Source of the DNA: Lachancea dasiensis | Taxonomy: Eukaryota; Ascomycota; Saccharomycetes; Saccharomycetales; Saccharomycetaceae | Length of the DNA: 64,000 nt | Assembly: GCA_900074725.1 (NCBI GenBank) | Contig: LT598455.1 | Span: forward strand, 125,802 to 189,801 | Direction of reading: 5' to 3' | Shown: one piece after another, positions 39,663 to 49,368 of the stretch | Numbering within the stretch: the stretch's first letter is position 1 | How the letters are laid out: each line of letters starts with the position of its first letter | Translations under genes and position numbers: made by a program | The notes under the pieces: generated by a model | Told to the model about the DNA's origin: nothing | Databases searched by the model: none | The model's input: only the letters and a program-made list of their open reading frames with translations

Positions 39663-39980
39663 ATGGCCCAATCTTCCTCCGTCGGTACCGCCAGCAACTT
39701 GGTCGGTAACAGTAATGTTTCTGCTGCCAGTGCCACGTCTTCCATGGCGTCCGCCGCATCGTCCGCCAAGTCATCGGTGACTTCCGCCGCATCGTCCGTT
39801 GCGTCGTCGATGGCCTCAGGTGCCTCCTCTGCATCCGGCTCGGCCAGCTCCAGCTCGGCCTCCAGCAGCTCGTCCAGTGGTGCCGTTGCCAACGCCGTTG
39901 CCAACCCATTGTCTTGGAAATACGGTGTGTTGATGGGTGCCACCATGTTGGGATCCTTCGTCCTCGGCTCCGGTTTGTAA
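39663..39980 (+). CDS. NCW1: Ser/Ala-rich small protein, probable Ncw1 counterpart
   Basis: 105 residues. Residues 15-75 are almost all Ser and Ala. No signal peptide is seen. The C-terminus (NPLSWKYGVLMGATMLGSFVLGSGL) is hydrophobic, of GPI-signal or tail-anchor type. Codons are strongly biased toward TCC, GCC and GGT, suggesting high expression, and the 5' leader is A-rich. The S. cerevisiae gene between RPL15B and PKR1 is YMR122W-A (NCW1, 84 residues); I assign the symbol by position and composition, not by clear alignment. Confidence 0.65.
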   Translation: MAQSSSVGTASNLVGNSNVSAASATSSMASAASSAKSSVTSAASSVASSMASGASSASGSASSSSASSSSSSGAVANAVANPLSWKYGVLMGATMLGSFVLGSGL

Positions 39981-40378
39981 GCGACCGCGAGGCTTGACCA
40001 ACACACTCCGTTTATTCTGGGCCGGCTCCCCGAACCCATCTACCGCATTTGCATGACTACTCCACCGTTCTATTCTACATATATGTCCACATAACTGATT
40101 TTAGGATTATAATCGAAATTTTCAAAAAGTACAAAGGCCCTGGCACTTAGACACGGTGTTAGCGGTAACACTAAGGATCCGGAAACTGGCCTCCCCCAGG
40201 TTCAAATGCTCAGCTCTGAGCTGTTCGCTAGATCAGCGCTGTACCGGAGTTGAGCTGAGTCACATCGTACGTGCACAAGGTTTCAGTTAATGTTAGTATA
40301 GTAGATTTGCCCCAAGCGTAACTCACTTCACGGACAACCTATCATCGTTTCGACTTCCATCAGCATCGTAGTGTGGCC
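39981..40378. other. Intergenic region before PKR1 with two inverted repeats
   Basis: 398 bp. A hairpin GTGTTA-GCGG-TAACAC lies at 40156-40171. A second inverted repeat pairs CTCAGCTC (40209-40216) with GAGCTGAG (40252-40259). No tRNA fold and no H box were found. May be part of the upstream 3' UTR, the PKR1 promoter or a small RNA. Confidence 0.4.
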
Positions 40379-40741
40379 ATGGGAAACTTTTTCGAGGAGC
40401 TCTGGAACAGCATATTCACTCCAGGTACATCACCACAGCTAATTGTGGCCACCCATGTCTCGTTTGTTTTGTTATCATGCTGTCTGGGATGGCTCATTTA
40501 CTGTACGCGAAACTTGCATTTCGTGGCTCTGCTTACTATCTCCACACTACTGTGGATCACGGTGACGTGGTTCGTGAATGAGCTGCACTATGCCAAGTTA
40601 CGAGACAATGAAGAGCTTGCCAAGACACAGGGCGAAAAAGCTGACGACCAGCAACAGGCAAGTAAGAAAAGCACACTCAAAGACACTGCTACCACGTCGG
40701 CCACCAAGCCCGTAGCCGCGACCAGATCCAGAAAGGTTTGA
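40379..40741 (+). CDS. PKR1: V-ATPase assembly factor Pkr1
   Basis: 120 residues from the ATG at 40379 (MGNFFEELWNSIF); two more upstream codons are open but begin with GTG. S. cerevisiae Pkr1 has 122. The signature FTPGTSPQLIVATHVSFVLL is followed by two membrane spans (about 22-43 and 49-66) and a charged C-terminal tail ending RSRKV. It acts in the ER to help assemble the V0 sector. Follows NCW1 as in S. cerevisiae (YMR123W). Confidence 0.95.
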   Translation: MGNFFEELWNSIFTPGTSPQLIVATHVSFVLLSCCLGWLIYCTRNLHFVALLTISTLLWITVTWFVNELHYAKLRDNEELAKTQGEKADDQQQASKKSTLKDTATTSATKPVAATRSRKV

Positions 40742-41264
40742 GTGCGTCCATGCTCCATGTACATAGACTTCGAAAGCGAGGCGCACCGCCCGCCCATATT
40801 GCTACAGACACTCAGTATGCCGTTCAAGGACGGAATAGAACTCTTCAACTATATAGATACCAAATTATGCAAATTCGGTCTTCACTTGAATACATTTGAC
40901 CGGCCCGCTGTTCCACTACCGTCTTCGTCAGGGTCTCGTGGGTTTTTCGCTGGCTTAAGTATATACGAAAATATCAACAAATTAGACAAAAATAGTCTTA
41001 GCACATCTTGGGAACAAAACTCACCTCTATAGTCGATACCAACTTTGCTACAGCGATCCAAGCTGTCGGAAAAACTCGTTCATTGTGCTAGCTTCAACAA
41101 AAGTTAGTCATTGAGCATAGAGAACCCTGTTTTCGGACCGCAGTTTTTTCTAGAATTTTGATACACGCTAGCTCCAGTGTCCTTCACGAACCCGATACTA
41201 GCACAAGCAGGCAATCCCACTCTCAGACGCTGCCTTTGAACACCTACATTGCTTGCCTCAGTAC
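40742..41264. promoter_or_regulatory. PKR1-EPO1 intergenic region
   Basis: 523 bp between same-strand genes. Apart from the doubtful small frame at 40757-41032 I see no RNA gene and no confident site. Confidence 0.35.
40757..41032 (+). CDS. Possible small ORF, uncertain
   Basis: 91 codons from the ATG at 40757, 15 bp after the PKR1 stop. The peptide (begins MYIDFESEAHRPPILLQTL) has plausible composition and codon use, but I know no relative. It lies in the EPO1 upstream region and could be chance. Confidence 0.22.
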   Translation: MYIDFESEAHRPPILLQTLSMPFKDGIELFNYIDTKLCKFGLHLNTFDRPAVPLPSSSGSRGFFAGLSIYENINKLDKNSLSTSWEQNSPL

Positions 41265-44150
41265 ATGGACTCAGGAAGCGCCGCTTTTGGGAGGAGAGAG
41301 CCCAACAAGGCTCAGCTGCGAAACCAACTTTTGGGCAGCGATATTGGAAACATTAACGTGGCCAATGAACAGCCAATGCCCGTTATGGCAGAAGCTAGCC
41401 ACTCTTATAGTCTTCCGGGCAATCGTCCGCCACCAGCGAACTTTTCCTACTACTCACAGCAGCCAGGATACGGTAAACCTCCGCTAAACTCAGGACGTGC
41501 ATCTTTTGCCGGCTACCCGAATGGTGACCCTCGGGCATCCTCAATGACATCGCAGTCGAGCAACCGATCGGTTCAGCCCCACAGCATCTCAAACCTGTTC
41601 AGGATGCGCAACGGCCGTTCCAAGAACAGCGTTGCAGACGAAGAGGAAGAAACTTTAATGGAAGACTCTGACAGTTCCATTTTGACCTTCAACGACATCT
41701 CATCGCTGCGCAACAGTGGCGGCCGAAGGTATGGGGTGGGTCCAGGCGTGGACGATACGTCACCCATTATTCCAACATTAATGACAAAAGGACATAGCAA
41801 CATGAACAACGTTGAGTATCGAAAACATTTGGCTGCGCAAAAGAAAATGACCATGAATGCCCTTACGAAACAAAACCAGAAAACTGGTGCGCGGTCTGCC
41901 AACAGCGATCCTCGAGCCATGTCATTACAGTATTCCCACAGCCCGTTTGTTCCACATTCACAACCGGGTGCCCCTGTAAACCAAATGCCGCCTTATACAC
42001 GGGCCAATTCTATGATGGCTGGACCGCCGCCACAAGTCCGAAATTGGAATCCACAGATCGGTGGTGGAGATCCTCAATACCCACGGCGTCCAGCTGCAAA
42101 TGCAAATGGCCCCAGAACTATGTCATTGGCCTCTGGCACGGGTAGGAGACCTATGGTTGCACCTCCACCAGGTAATTATAGACCCAATCCTGTTAATTTA
42201 CCTCAAAGAGCACCAGGCGCCCCAAGCCCACTAGGTCCACCCAATGCATACTCCTCTGCTGGCCCCCAAGGATCACTTTATCCACCAAGTCAGTCGCCCC
42301 AAACCTATCAAGATCGAAGCTTCGAACAAAACCCGACAGCTTTCAACCAGCAATCAGCTTCATCTTCGACTTCACAAACTCACGCTCAAGACTTTCGTCT
42401 GCCAATCCCGTCACAAGTTAGTAAGGAGAACGTTACTCCCCTTTCATCCTCATCAGCGGTGAGCACGACTAGTCTATCCTCATATCGGGAATCAAGCCAA
42501 ACACCGGAAAGTCAGCATGGTGAAGAAGGTGCACAAGTAAATGCCGAACCCCAGTACCACGATAACCAGGCTCAGAAAGGAGAAGTCAACAATGCAGGTA
42601 AAATAAATATCCTTAAGCTCTCCGATCCTCGCCAAAGGGAGCTCAAGGACGAAGAGGACTCTTCAAGGAAATTGAAGGTCAAAGAAGATAACCTCAGGAA
42701 ATTGGAGTACGAGCTCCAGCAGCGCGAAAAGAAATTAGAAGATAGAGAATTGAAAGAAGAGAAAATGGAGGATGACATGGCTGGCAGAATCAAAATACTC
42801 TCTCAAGAGCGTTCACCCAGATTTCACGCCTCGCATATTAAGTCACAGGAGGAGAATATTGCTGCCGCTGACCGTAGGCGATCGCAAATCCAATCAATGG
42901 CCACTTTCGAATCGGCTCTTAGCAGCGACTCGCCAATAAAAAGGAATCCTAACCAGGCAACATTGTACAAGCTAGACAATACGACTGACACAAACGCTTA
43001 CTTCACCGCCTCTGATTTGATAGAGCGCGATAATGACAGAAATAGAGACAATGTTTCGGAGGTAACCTTGACGAAAGCAGCAGAGGCAAATAAAATATCA
43101 ACAAAGCCACAGAGATCGGCGTCCAATAGTGAGATTCAACCTGTATTGGAACGAAAAGACAGTGGCCTCGGTAAAGCTCGTAGCTTTTTCAGAAGACTTT
43201 CTTCCAAAGGCAGCGATATGGAGGGCGTTAGAAGACCATCCAGCGCGATATCTTTGAAAGGGCGTTTGAGTACAGATGTATTACCGGTAGAGCCTTCGAG
43301 CACCAGCGAACAGAAACAAATTTGGAATGGAAAGGCCGATAATTCAAAAAGGAAATCATTTCATTCTTTGTTTTCCAATTCGTCTGGCGGAACTAATATG
43401 GGAGAGCGCGTCAAATCGTATGCTTCGCTAGCAAATATCGAAGAAAAGAACGCGACGGATTTCAACTTCGATGGTGAAGGGAACTTAGATGAAGAGGCCA
43501 ACGACAAGACCCTTGATATGGAAGATTTTAATCAGGGTTTGAAGGGTGTGGATGAGAAATCCCTTCCTCAGCCCAAGGTGGCACATGTGGTTGAAAGTCC
43601 TGCGATCATCAATAAGCCTCCATCAGACACCGATGACGATTTCAACTTCGATAACACTGTCTCTCAGCCATATAAGCCAACATTCGCCTCTGAAGACGAA
43701 CTTCAGCCAATAGCGGATGAATCTGTGAGGGGCAAGTTCAAGACCGTATGCGTATCGAGCTCACAAATGAGCGTGCTCGCCGAACAAGAAACACTTACGA
43801 ACGCAATTGAATTGTTGTCCAAAGAACTTACAGAGTCTGTGAGTCGCGAAGCTAGACTCGAACAAAAGATACTCGAAAAGGGCAACGTTGCAGAACATAC
43901 ACAGCTATTGTCTGTAATGGACTTCGAAGTAGAATTACGGAAAAAATCATCTAAAATCGTGGAGCTCATTCAACAATTGAATGACGAGCGCTTGAAGCGA
44001 TACATAGCAGAGGAGCAGGTCATGCTGCAAGAAAATGGCGTAAAGCCTCTTTCGGTAGAGCTTGTGCACAAGATACACGTTCTCAACCAGCGGCTTCTCA
44101 GTAAAGATGAGGAAATTGCATTGTTGACCGAAAAGGTTGGAAAACTCTAA
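41265..44150 (+). CDS. EPO1: Polarity-associated protein Epo1
   Basis: 961 residues from the ATG at 41265 (943 in S. cerevisiae YMR124W). The frame is open 12 bases upstream but starts with TTG. The N-terminal 420 residues are disordered and rich in Pro, Gln, Asn and Ser. A charged coiled coil lies at about 455-520 (KLKVKEDNLRKLEYELQQREKK), and a second coiled coil near the C-terminus (870-961). Epo1 links cortical ER to the polarisome at bud tips. Its placement between PKR1 and STO1 is as in S. cerevisiae; the other S. cerevisiae relative is YLR031W, next to RAD5. Confidence 0.85.
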   Translation: MDSGSAAFGRREPNKAQLRNQLLGSDIGNINVANEQPMPVMAEASHSYSLPGNRPPPANFSYYSQQPGYGKPPLNSGRASFAGYPNGDPRASSMTSQSSNRSVQPHSISNLFRMRNGRSKNSVADEEEETLMEDSDSSILTFNDISSLRNSGGRRYGVGPGVDDTSPIIPTLMTKGHSNMNNVEYRKHLAAQKKMTMNALTKQNQKTGARSANSDPRAMSLQYSHSPFVPHSQPGAPVNQMPPYTRANSMMAGPPPQVRNWNPQIGGGDPQYPRRPAANANGPRTMSLASGTGRRPMVAPPPGNYRPNPVNLPQRAPGAPSPLGPPNAYSSAGPQGSLYPPSQSPQTYQDRSFEQNPTAFNQQSASSSTSQTHAQDFRLPIPSQVSKENVTPLSSSSAVSTTSLSSYRESSQTPESQHGEEGAQVNAEPQYHDNQAQKGEVNNAGKINILKLSDPRQRELKDEEDSSRKLKVKEDNLRKLEYELQQREKKLEDRELKEEKMEDDMAGRIKILSQERSPRFHASHIKSQEENIAAADRRRSQIQSMATFESALSSDSPIKRNPNQATLYKLDNTTDTNAYFTASDLIERDNDRNRDNVSEVTLTKAAEANKISTKPQRSASNSEIQPVLERKDSGLGKARSFFRRLSSKGSDMEGVRRPSSAISLKGRLSTDVLPVEPSSTSEQKQIWNGKADNSKRKSFHSLFSNSSGGTNMGERVKSYASLANIEEKNATDFNFDGEGNLDEEANDKTLDMEDFNQGLKGVDEKSLPQPKVAHVVESPAIINKPPSDTDDDFNFDNTVSQPYKPTFASEDELQPIADESVRGKFKTVCVSSSQMSVLAEQETLTNAIELLSKELTESVSREARLEQKILEKGNVAEHTQLLSVMDFEVELRKKSSKIVELIQQLNDERLKRYIAEEQVMLQENGVKPLSVELVHKIHVLNQRLLSKDEEIALLTEKVGKL

Positions 44151-45195
44151 TGTGTGACATACACAAAGAGCTTCAAGTAATACAGAGGCAGGGAATAATG
44201 TACATATGATGAAAATACGCACGCAACCTCATATAATCAACGGTACATATGAAAATGGATTTTCTTCTTCACATAAGGACCTAACCCTGAAGTTGCAAAG
44301 GTCAAAATAAAGTAATCGTTAATGTACAGTCGCTCTATATGGTGAGATGGGAGTCTTCTTCAGAGATGTTGATGGAGCCATCACATCCGTAAAATCTAAA
44401 AACTGAGTTATTATCCCACTGTAAACTATACAGTCGATGTCTATGATTGATGTGGGAATTCTCCTTCATTCCCAGTAAGACACAATCAACAGGTTTAAAC
44501 TTTGTTACATGCACCTCAATTGCACCTAGAACTGCTGTTGCAAAGTGGTCATATAGTTCATCGGATTCCGTATTTTCAAGCGGGCACCATTGCTCTACCT
44601 ATCTCCCTCCATGAGGCAAACTCAGGCCCGAGATTGCCTCAAAGGCTGTTATTAATGGACATTCCAAAATAATAGGATCTATCGATTTTTTCAACCGAAA
44701 GAACGTTAGCTAGAGCTCTTATTAAGGCTTTATCAGTTATATTGTGCTAATATTTGCTGAGAAACGCAAGATTATGTATAGGGCGTATGCCGCTCATGAG
44801 ATTGCCCACATTCGTCCTCGTTCCAGGTAATTTTAAATACTCAACTGTTGTTAAGGATCCAGGAATACAGCAAGAATACTGGATAGTAAGAGATTTGCCT
44901 CGCCCAACTTATTCAAATTAAAAGATCCACACTGCCACTTTTTTGTAAAAAAAAACTTGGAACAGTCTTGAAATTTGCCGCGATCCACCATAAGCTGGAT
45001 AGGACCTAGTATCTCGCAATCTGCGGACGAGACGAGAGTAAGTTACTTTCTCCTGCGTCTGACAATCATGTATCACATTACACGACAACGCTTGACCATA
45101 ATTTTCCACCAGTCATAAATTAACGACGGTATCCATCAAGTCAACATACATTGCGAGAACACGAAGATTGCAACTCTAGAGCCTCAATTCTTATA
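44151..45195. other. EPO1-STO1 intergenic region
   Basis: 1045 bp. I see no protein-like frame, tRNA or snoRNA. A tract of nine A occurs near 44947. It holds the STO1 promoter, with an AT-rich stretch shortly before the first exon. Confidence 0.4.
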
Positions 45196-48021
45196 ATGGT
45201 TGGTGGTAAAAGATCGAGAAGTATGATAACTTGAACTATGTGCAGAAGTCCCGCTTTTCAGTATATTTTTAATGAGATTTTTGGGTTGAGCGCTTCTATG
45301 GGTTTATTGACGTCTTGGCGACAGGGTCGACTTTGTGGTCAAGGACTGGTACGCTGCCCCTAATATAACCTTTTTGTTCAAATAAAAAGTACACACAATT
45401 GCTGAAAATGTGAAACAATCTCACAAACATAAGTACTATAACCGTGGCACGTTTACTAACTGACAATGATTTTACCATCAGATTTCGATGACGATGATGG
45501 ATACCGCGACTTCCGTCCCAGAATGCCTAAGAGGCAAAGAATTCCACCTGTTGTACAGCTCTGTAAAGAAATGATGCCCGACATTAGGACCCTGGGTGAG
45601 ACAGTGAAGGCTTTTGAGGAAGATATCAAGTTTTTGAGCGAAGCGATTGCAAACGAGTTTGACAACGAAGAATATTTCAGAAATGCTCTGCTCAGCACTC
45701 TCTATGCAGTCGTTTTGGAACAACCTCATAAACAGCCGGCAATCGCACTTTTGACCATGGTGGTGAACGCTGCGAATCCCGTGGCAGGCAAGAGTATCTT
45801 AAACCACTTTTTCGGCAAGCTACAGGAATGGTGTGACACAAGTATTGACGAAGACTTCCAGGTTACTTCCAGTGAGACTGGACCCTGGAACAGGATCAAA
45901 CTTCTACTCAGATTTCTTTCGCTGCTATCACCCATGGTGCAGGAGGATGAATTAATTTCGCTGTACCAAAAATTCTTTGAGCTCAGCGTTGAATTGAACA
46001 ACCTGAGCACCGAAAAGAGGAACCCACTTTCCGAGGCGATCTATAGCAATACTCTGCTGAATATTCCATACCTGTTCTTCTTTTCAAAAGACAACCAGAA
46101 CCTGAGGGAAAAAGTAGCTGAATTGATTGCAGGGGTAGAAGCGTCTTACGTCGTTAAGAACACCGACTTATCTCTAATTAAGGAGTACAATAAGAGTCCT
46201 CCTTATGAACCTCGGCGGTGGGTGCAAACAGTTCTGCCTAATGTCAAAAGAGTGTTGGCTAACGATATGCAGCAGATTACGGAACTATTTCCTGATTATA
46301 GTTCAATGATGGTTCAGCAACCTGGAGATCAAGGTTTCAATGACCCTCTGAATCTCCCCACTGTCCAGCAACTGGAGCCTTTCAGTGGCTTGGACAGGGG
46401 TCTTGGTTCTATTGATGGTATGTGGAAAGTGCCAAGATACTCTTTCAGGGTTTACCTGCCTAACGAAGTCGGAGAATTTGAGACTGTGGTCCCCTTCACC
46501 ACTTATGCTGGTATGCTCTTTGAAGATTTGATCATCGACATCATAGAGAGTATGGAGTTTAATCGCAAAGAAGTGGCTAAGCAAGTGATTACATTGGACC
46601 TGTTTTTCAAACCGGGCATTTTCACAGAGCCAGGTCAGTCAATTGCCCAACTTATTGCCTTACACGAAGAAAATCCTATCATTACAACCTACAAGATTGA
46701 AGATTTAGCAATTGAGAAAATTTTAAGCATGATTTTTAAGCTACCAAATGTTTCTCACCCGTTTGCCTATTTCTATACTCTGCTGGTTGAGATTTGTCAA
46801 AACTCCCCGAAGGCTATTGCTCCTGTATTTGGAAGAGCCTTCAGATACTTTTTCAACAATTTAGAGCAGCTGGACTTGGAACTCAAACTTAGATACCTGG
46901 ACTGGTTTTCCATTCAGATGAGTAACTTCAATTTTTCTTGGAAGTGGAATGAATGGGAGGAGGACAGCGTAAAATTTGGTAAGACTTTTTACAACCCGAA
47001 GGTCACCTTCATGAGAAACCTGATCAGAAAAGAATTACGACTCACCTCTAGTAAAACGGATGTTGAGGAAAGTTTGACTGATGAATTCAAACCTTACTTA
47101 GATAGCTCTTTTGTTTCCAGACATGAGCTGGTTGGCTACTACCAGTCTTTCTTCGCGAATTTTGATGTGGATGAAACTATGTTGAAAGACAACGATCTTT
47201 TCTTTGCACAATCATGCTTTCCTTTCAGCGAGCAAATTCAAAACGTGGTAAATTATTTCCACCAACAACCTTTGGATCGAAATGTTAGTGAACTGGCGGC
47301 AATCTTTGAAGATATTCAAAAGGCCTATGGCAACATAATTGTGGACTTCAACAGGTTTGTCACCACTATCTTAATCCAAGCCTTGACATTTTCTGGTAAT
47401 AGGTCGCTCTCTCACGCCAATAAATATATTGGAGATTCGAAGAACGATGTTTTGGAATTGTTGAGTAAAATGGACGTCACTCAGGAGCTCAAAGAAAGGT
47501 GGCTTATCGAGGCCATCATCCGGTTCTGGAACTCAAACTCCCAAAATGGATTCCTCATCGTTGATACATGTAAAAACTTCGAGTTGGTTTCTGCGAAGAG
47601 TGTGCTACATTTTTCGTTCTTGGAGGACAATGACCGTGTTTGGGGGTTAGTTGATGCAACTTCTGTGGAGTCTACTTTCAGAACGCTTACAGAGTTATCA
47701 CTCCGCAGGGACGCAGATGTAGAAACTTTCATTTATTTATTCGAGAGGCTTGTCGACATTGCTGCAGAAACGACCGAGAAACTAGGAACGTCCCCTGACG
47801 TCCCTGTTGCCGTGAATGAAAGTTCAACAGACTTCCGTGAGCTTGAACTTGGGTGGAAATATGAAAGCTGCTTGGGTTTTATCAAGAGTGTGCTGAGGAA
47901 ATATGGTGACGAGTATGCTCCAAGTATCGACCATTTGAGCACATTTGTTAACTCCAAGGTGTCGCATACGAAGACGAGGGAGATTTTGGAAAGCTGGTTG
48001 ATGGAATTGAAAGAACTATGA
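45196..48021 (+). CDS. STO1: Nuclear cap-binding complex large subunit Sto1/Cbc1 (spliced, two exons)
   Basis: Exon 1 is 45196-45220 (MVGGKRSR plus one base), exon 2 is 45482-48021; total 854 residues (861 in S. cerevisiae). The joined N-terminus MVGGKRSRNFDDDDGYRDF aligns without gaps to yeast MFNRKRRGDFDEDENYRDF, whose gene also has an intron here. The protein is MIF4G-like helical throughout, starting RPRMPKRQRIPPVVQLCKEM. With Cbc2 it binds the m7G cap in the nucleus and aids splicing and export. The ATG at 45466 lies inside the intron and would miss the first exon. Confidence 0.93.
45221..45481 (+). other. STO1: STO1 intron (261 nt)
   Basis: Donor GTATGA at 45221-45226 (last base differs from GTATGT), branch TACTAAC at 45454-45460, acceptor CAG at 45479-45481. 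Branch A to acceptor is 22 nt. It interrupts codon AAT after its first base, the same place relative to the protein as in S. cerevisiae. Confidence 0.9.
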
Positions 48022-48083
48022 GTCTAAGAGGTTCAAGACATATAATTAGCCAAGTATGTAATTTCAAGATCAATTGAAGATGT

Positions 48084-49058
48084 TCACAACTTTTCATATG
48101 ACGTAAGAGGTGCTCGCCGAACAGAGCTACCGCTGTCCAAATCAGACGCCTGGCCATCATTTGTCTCTAGATCATGAGTGCCTGCGGTAACTCTCCTTGC
48201 GACGGTACTGTTTGTGTTAGTCGTCGTTAAATATCGCACGTCTGTGTCGGATTCTACTGCTAAAAAGGGTGCCGGCGCTTGAGTATTGAAACTATCAATG
48301 TCATCAACCTGAGACGCGTCAAGGTCGGTTTCTTGAGGTTCGTCATAATTGTGAGCTCTCAATAATGCGTACACCAAATATAGTGACAGATCCATAAATC
48401 GAAGAAACTGATTTGACGTGATTTCATCACCAGAAAACCTAATATGTTCATAGAGATCAACGTATTCTGCAGCTTCTATAGGGTGCTTGCCACTTTCAGT
48501 GAACAACTCATGAACGACGTCGGCAAGAGTTTTGCCAGTGGGTGAGTTTAGCTCCATTAAATTGGAGAACACACCTTGGTATTTGAAACGACTTGTGATT
48601 ATTTTGATACAGTCTTCGTAGTTCAGCAGTGGAGGTAAAGTAGCTTCCTCGTCATTGTCAAACGGTCTGGAAAGACCGGCATGTACAATTTTCTCACTGG
48701 GGGACTTAAAAATGGCAGCCAGCTCATGAGAACGGTCCATCTGCCGATGTAATAGATTTCTGCTTCCCTTATGCGGTAAATCTTCAGGCGCAATAGGCAG
48801 ATATTGTTTTGGAATATCTTGCAAACAGCTGCGATGAACAATAACTCGCCCAAGAGCTATTATGATGCTCAATACACCAAACGCAACAAAAGCTCCTACC
48901 ACAATAAAGGTATTAAGCGCATCGTTCGTGGACCGTGAAGCTTGAGCCATAGCGTCGATAGGCATTACTACAGAAAACCCAACGAAGAGTAGAATCAACA
49001 CAGCCAAAGAGCCACGATAAAGCCATGTGTTCAGCCTACTTTTCCTTGGTGTGCTCAT
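48084..49058 (-). CDS. DLT1: Dlt1, membrane protein of unknown function
   Basis: 324 residues (342 in S. cerevisiae YMR126C). Two hydrophobic segments near the N-terminus (residues 14-36 and 48-72) precede a long soluble domain with [19 protein letters not shown] and a Ser/Asp-rich C-terminal tail. The name comes from a Ty1-related or drug phenotype in S. cerevisiae, and the molecular role is unknown. Convergent with STO1 (62 bp apart) and divergent from RAD5. Confidence 0.88.
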   Translation of the reverse strand: MSTPRKSRLNTWLYRGSLAVLILLFVGFSVVMPIDAMAQASRSTNDALNTFIVVGAFVAFGVLSIIIALGRVIVHRSCLQDIPKQYLPIAPEDLPHKGSRNLLHRQMDRSHELAAIFKSPSEKIVHAGLSRPFDNDEEATLPPLLNYEDCIKIITSRFKYQGVFSNLMELNSPTGKTLADVVHELFTESGKHPIEAAEYVDLYEHIRFSGDEITSNQFLRFMDLSLYLVYALLRAHNYDEPQETDLDASQVDDIDSFNTQAPAPFLAVESDTDVRYLTTTNTNSTVARRVTAGTHDLETNDGQASDLDSGSSVRRAPLTSYEKL

Positions 49059-49368
49059 AACATATGAGGATATCTATCTTTTAGCAGTATGGGCAAAAAC
49101 GCTCAAGCACAATGGCCGTAAAAGGGAGGCGATTTATTCAAAGGTTCTTCTTTACGCGATGTACTTGAAGTTGAAACGAACGAAGAACTAGCAGCCCATA
49201 CTTTAACTCCACTAGATATTTCCTCTCGGAAAGTTTCACACTGGAAGTTCGTAGTGCTAAAACTAAAAGATTTAATTAATTTCAAATATCGATGAGCTAC
49301 CATTAAGCTATTCGAACAGAAAGTCGTCAAGAGCTGTTTCAGGTGCTGGCACTTCGTTTTGGAATCAT
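49059..49368. promoter_or_regulatory. Divergent DLT1/RAD5 promoter region
   Basis: 310 bp between divergent starts. No confident factor site; an MluI-cell-cycle-box-like ACGCGA near 49153 is one base off ACGCGT. Confidence 0.3.

Noticed and set aside
40190-40260. tRNA-like sequence with AGGTTCAAATGC
   Set aside because: Neither strand folds into a cloverleaf; box A and the acceptor stem are missing.
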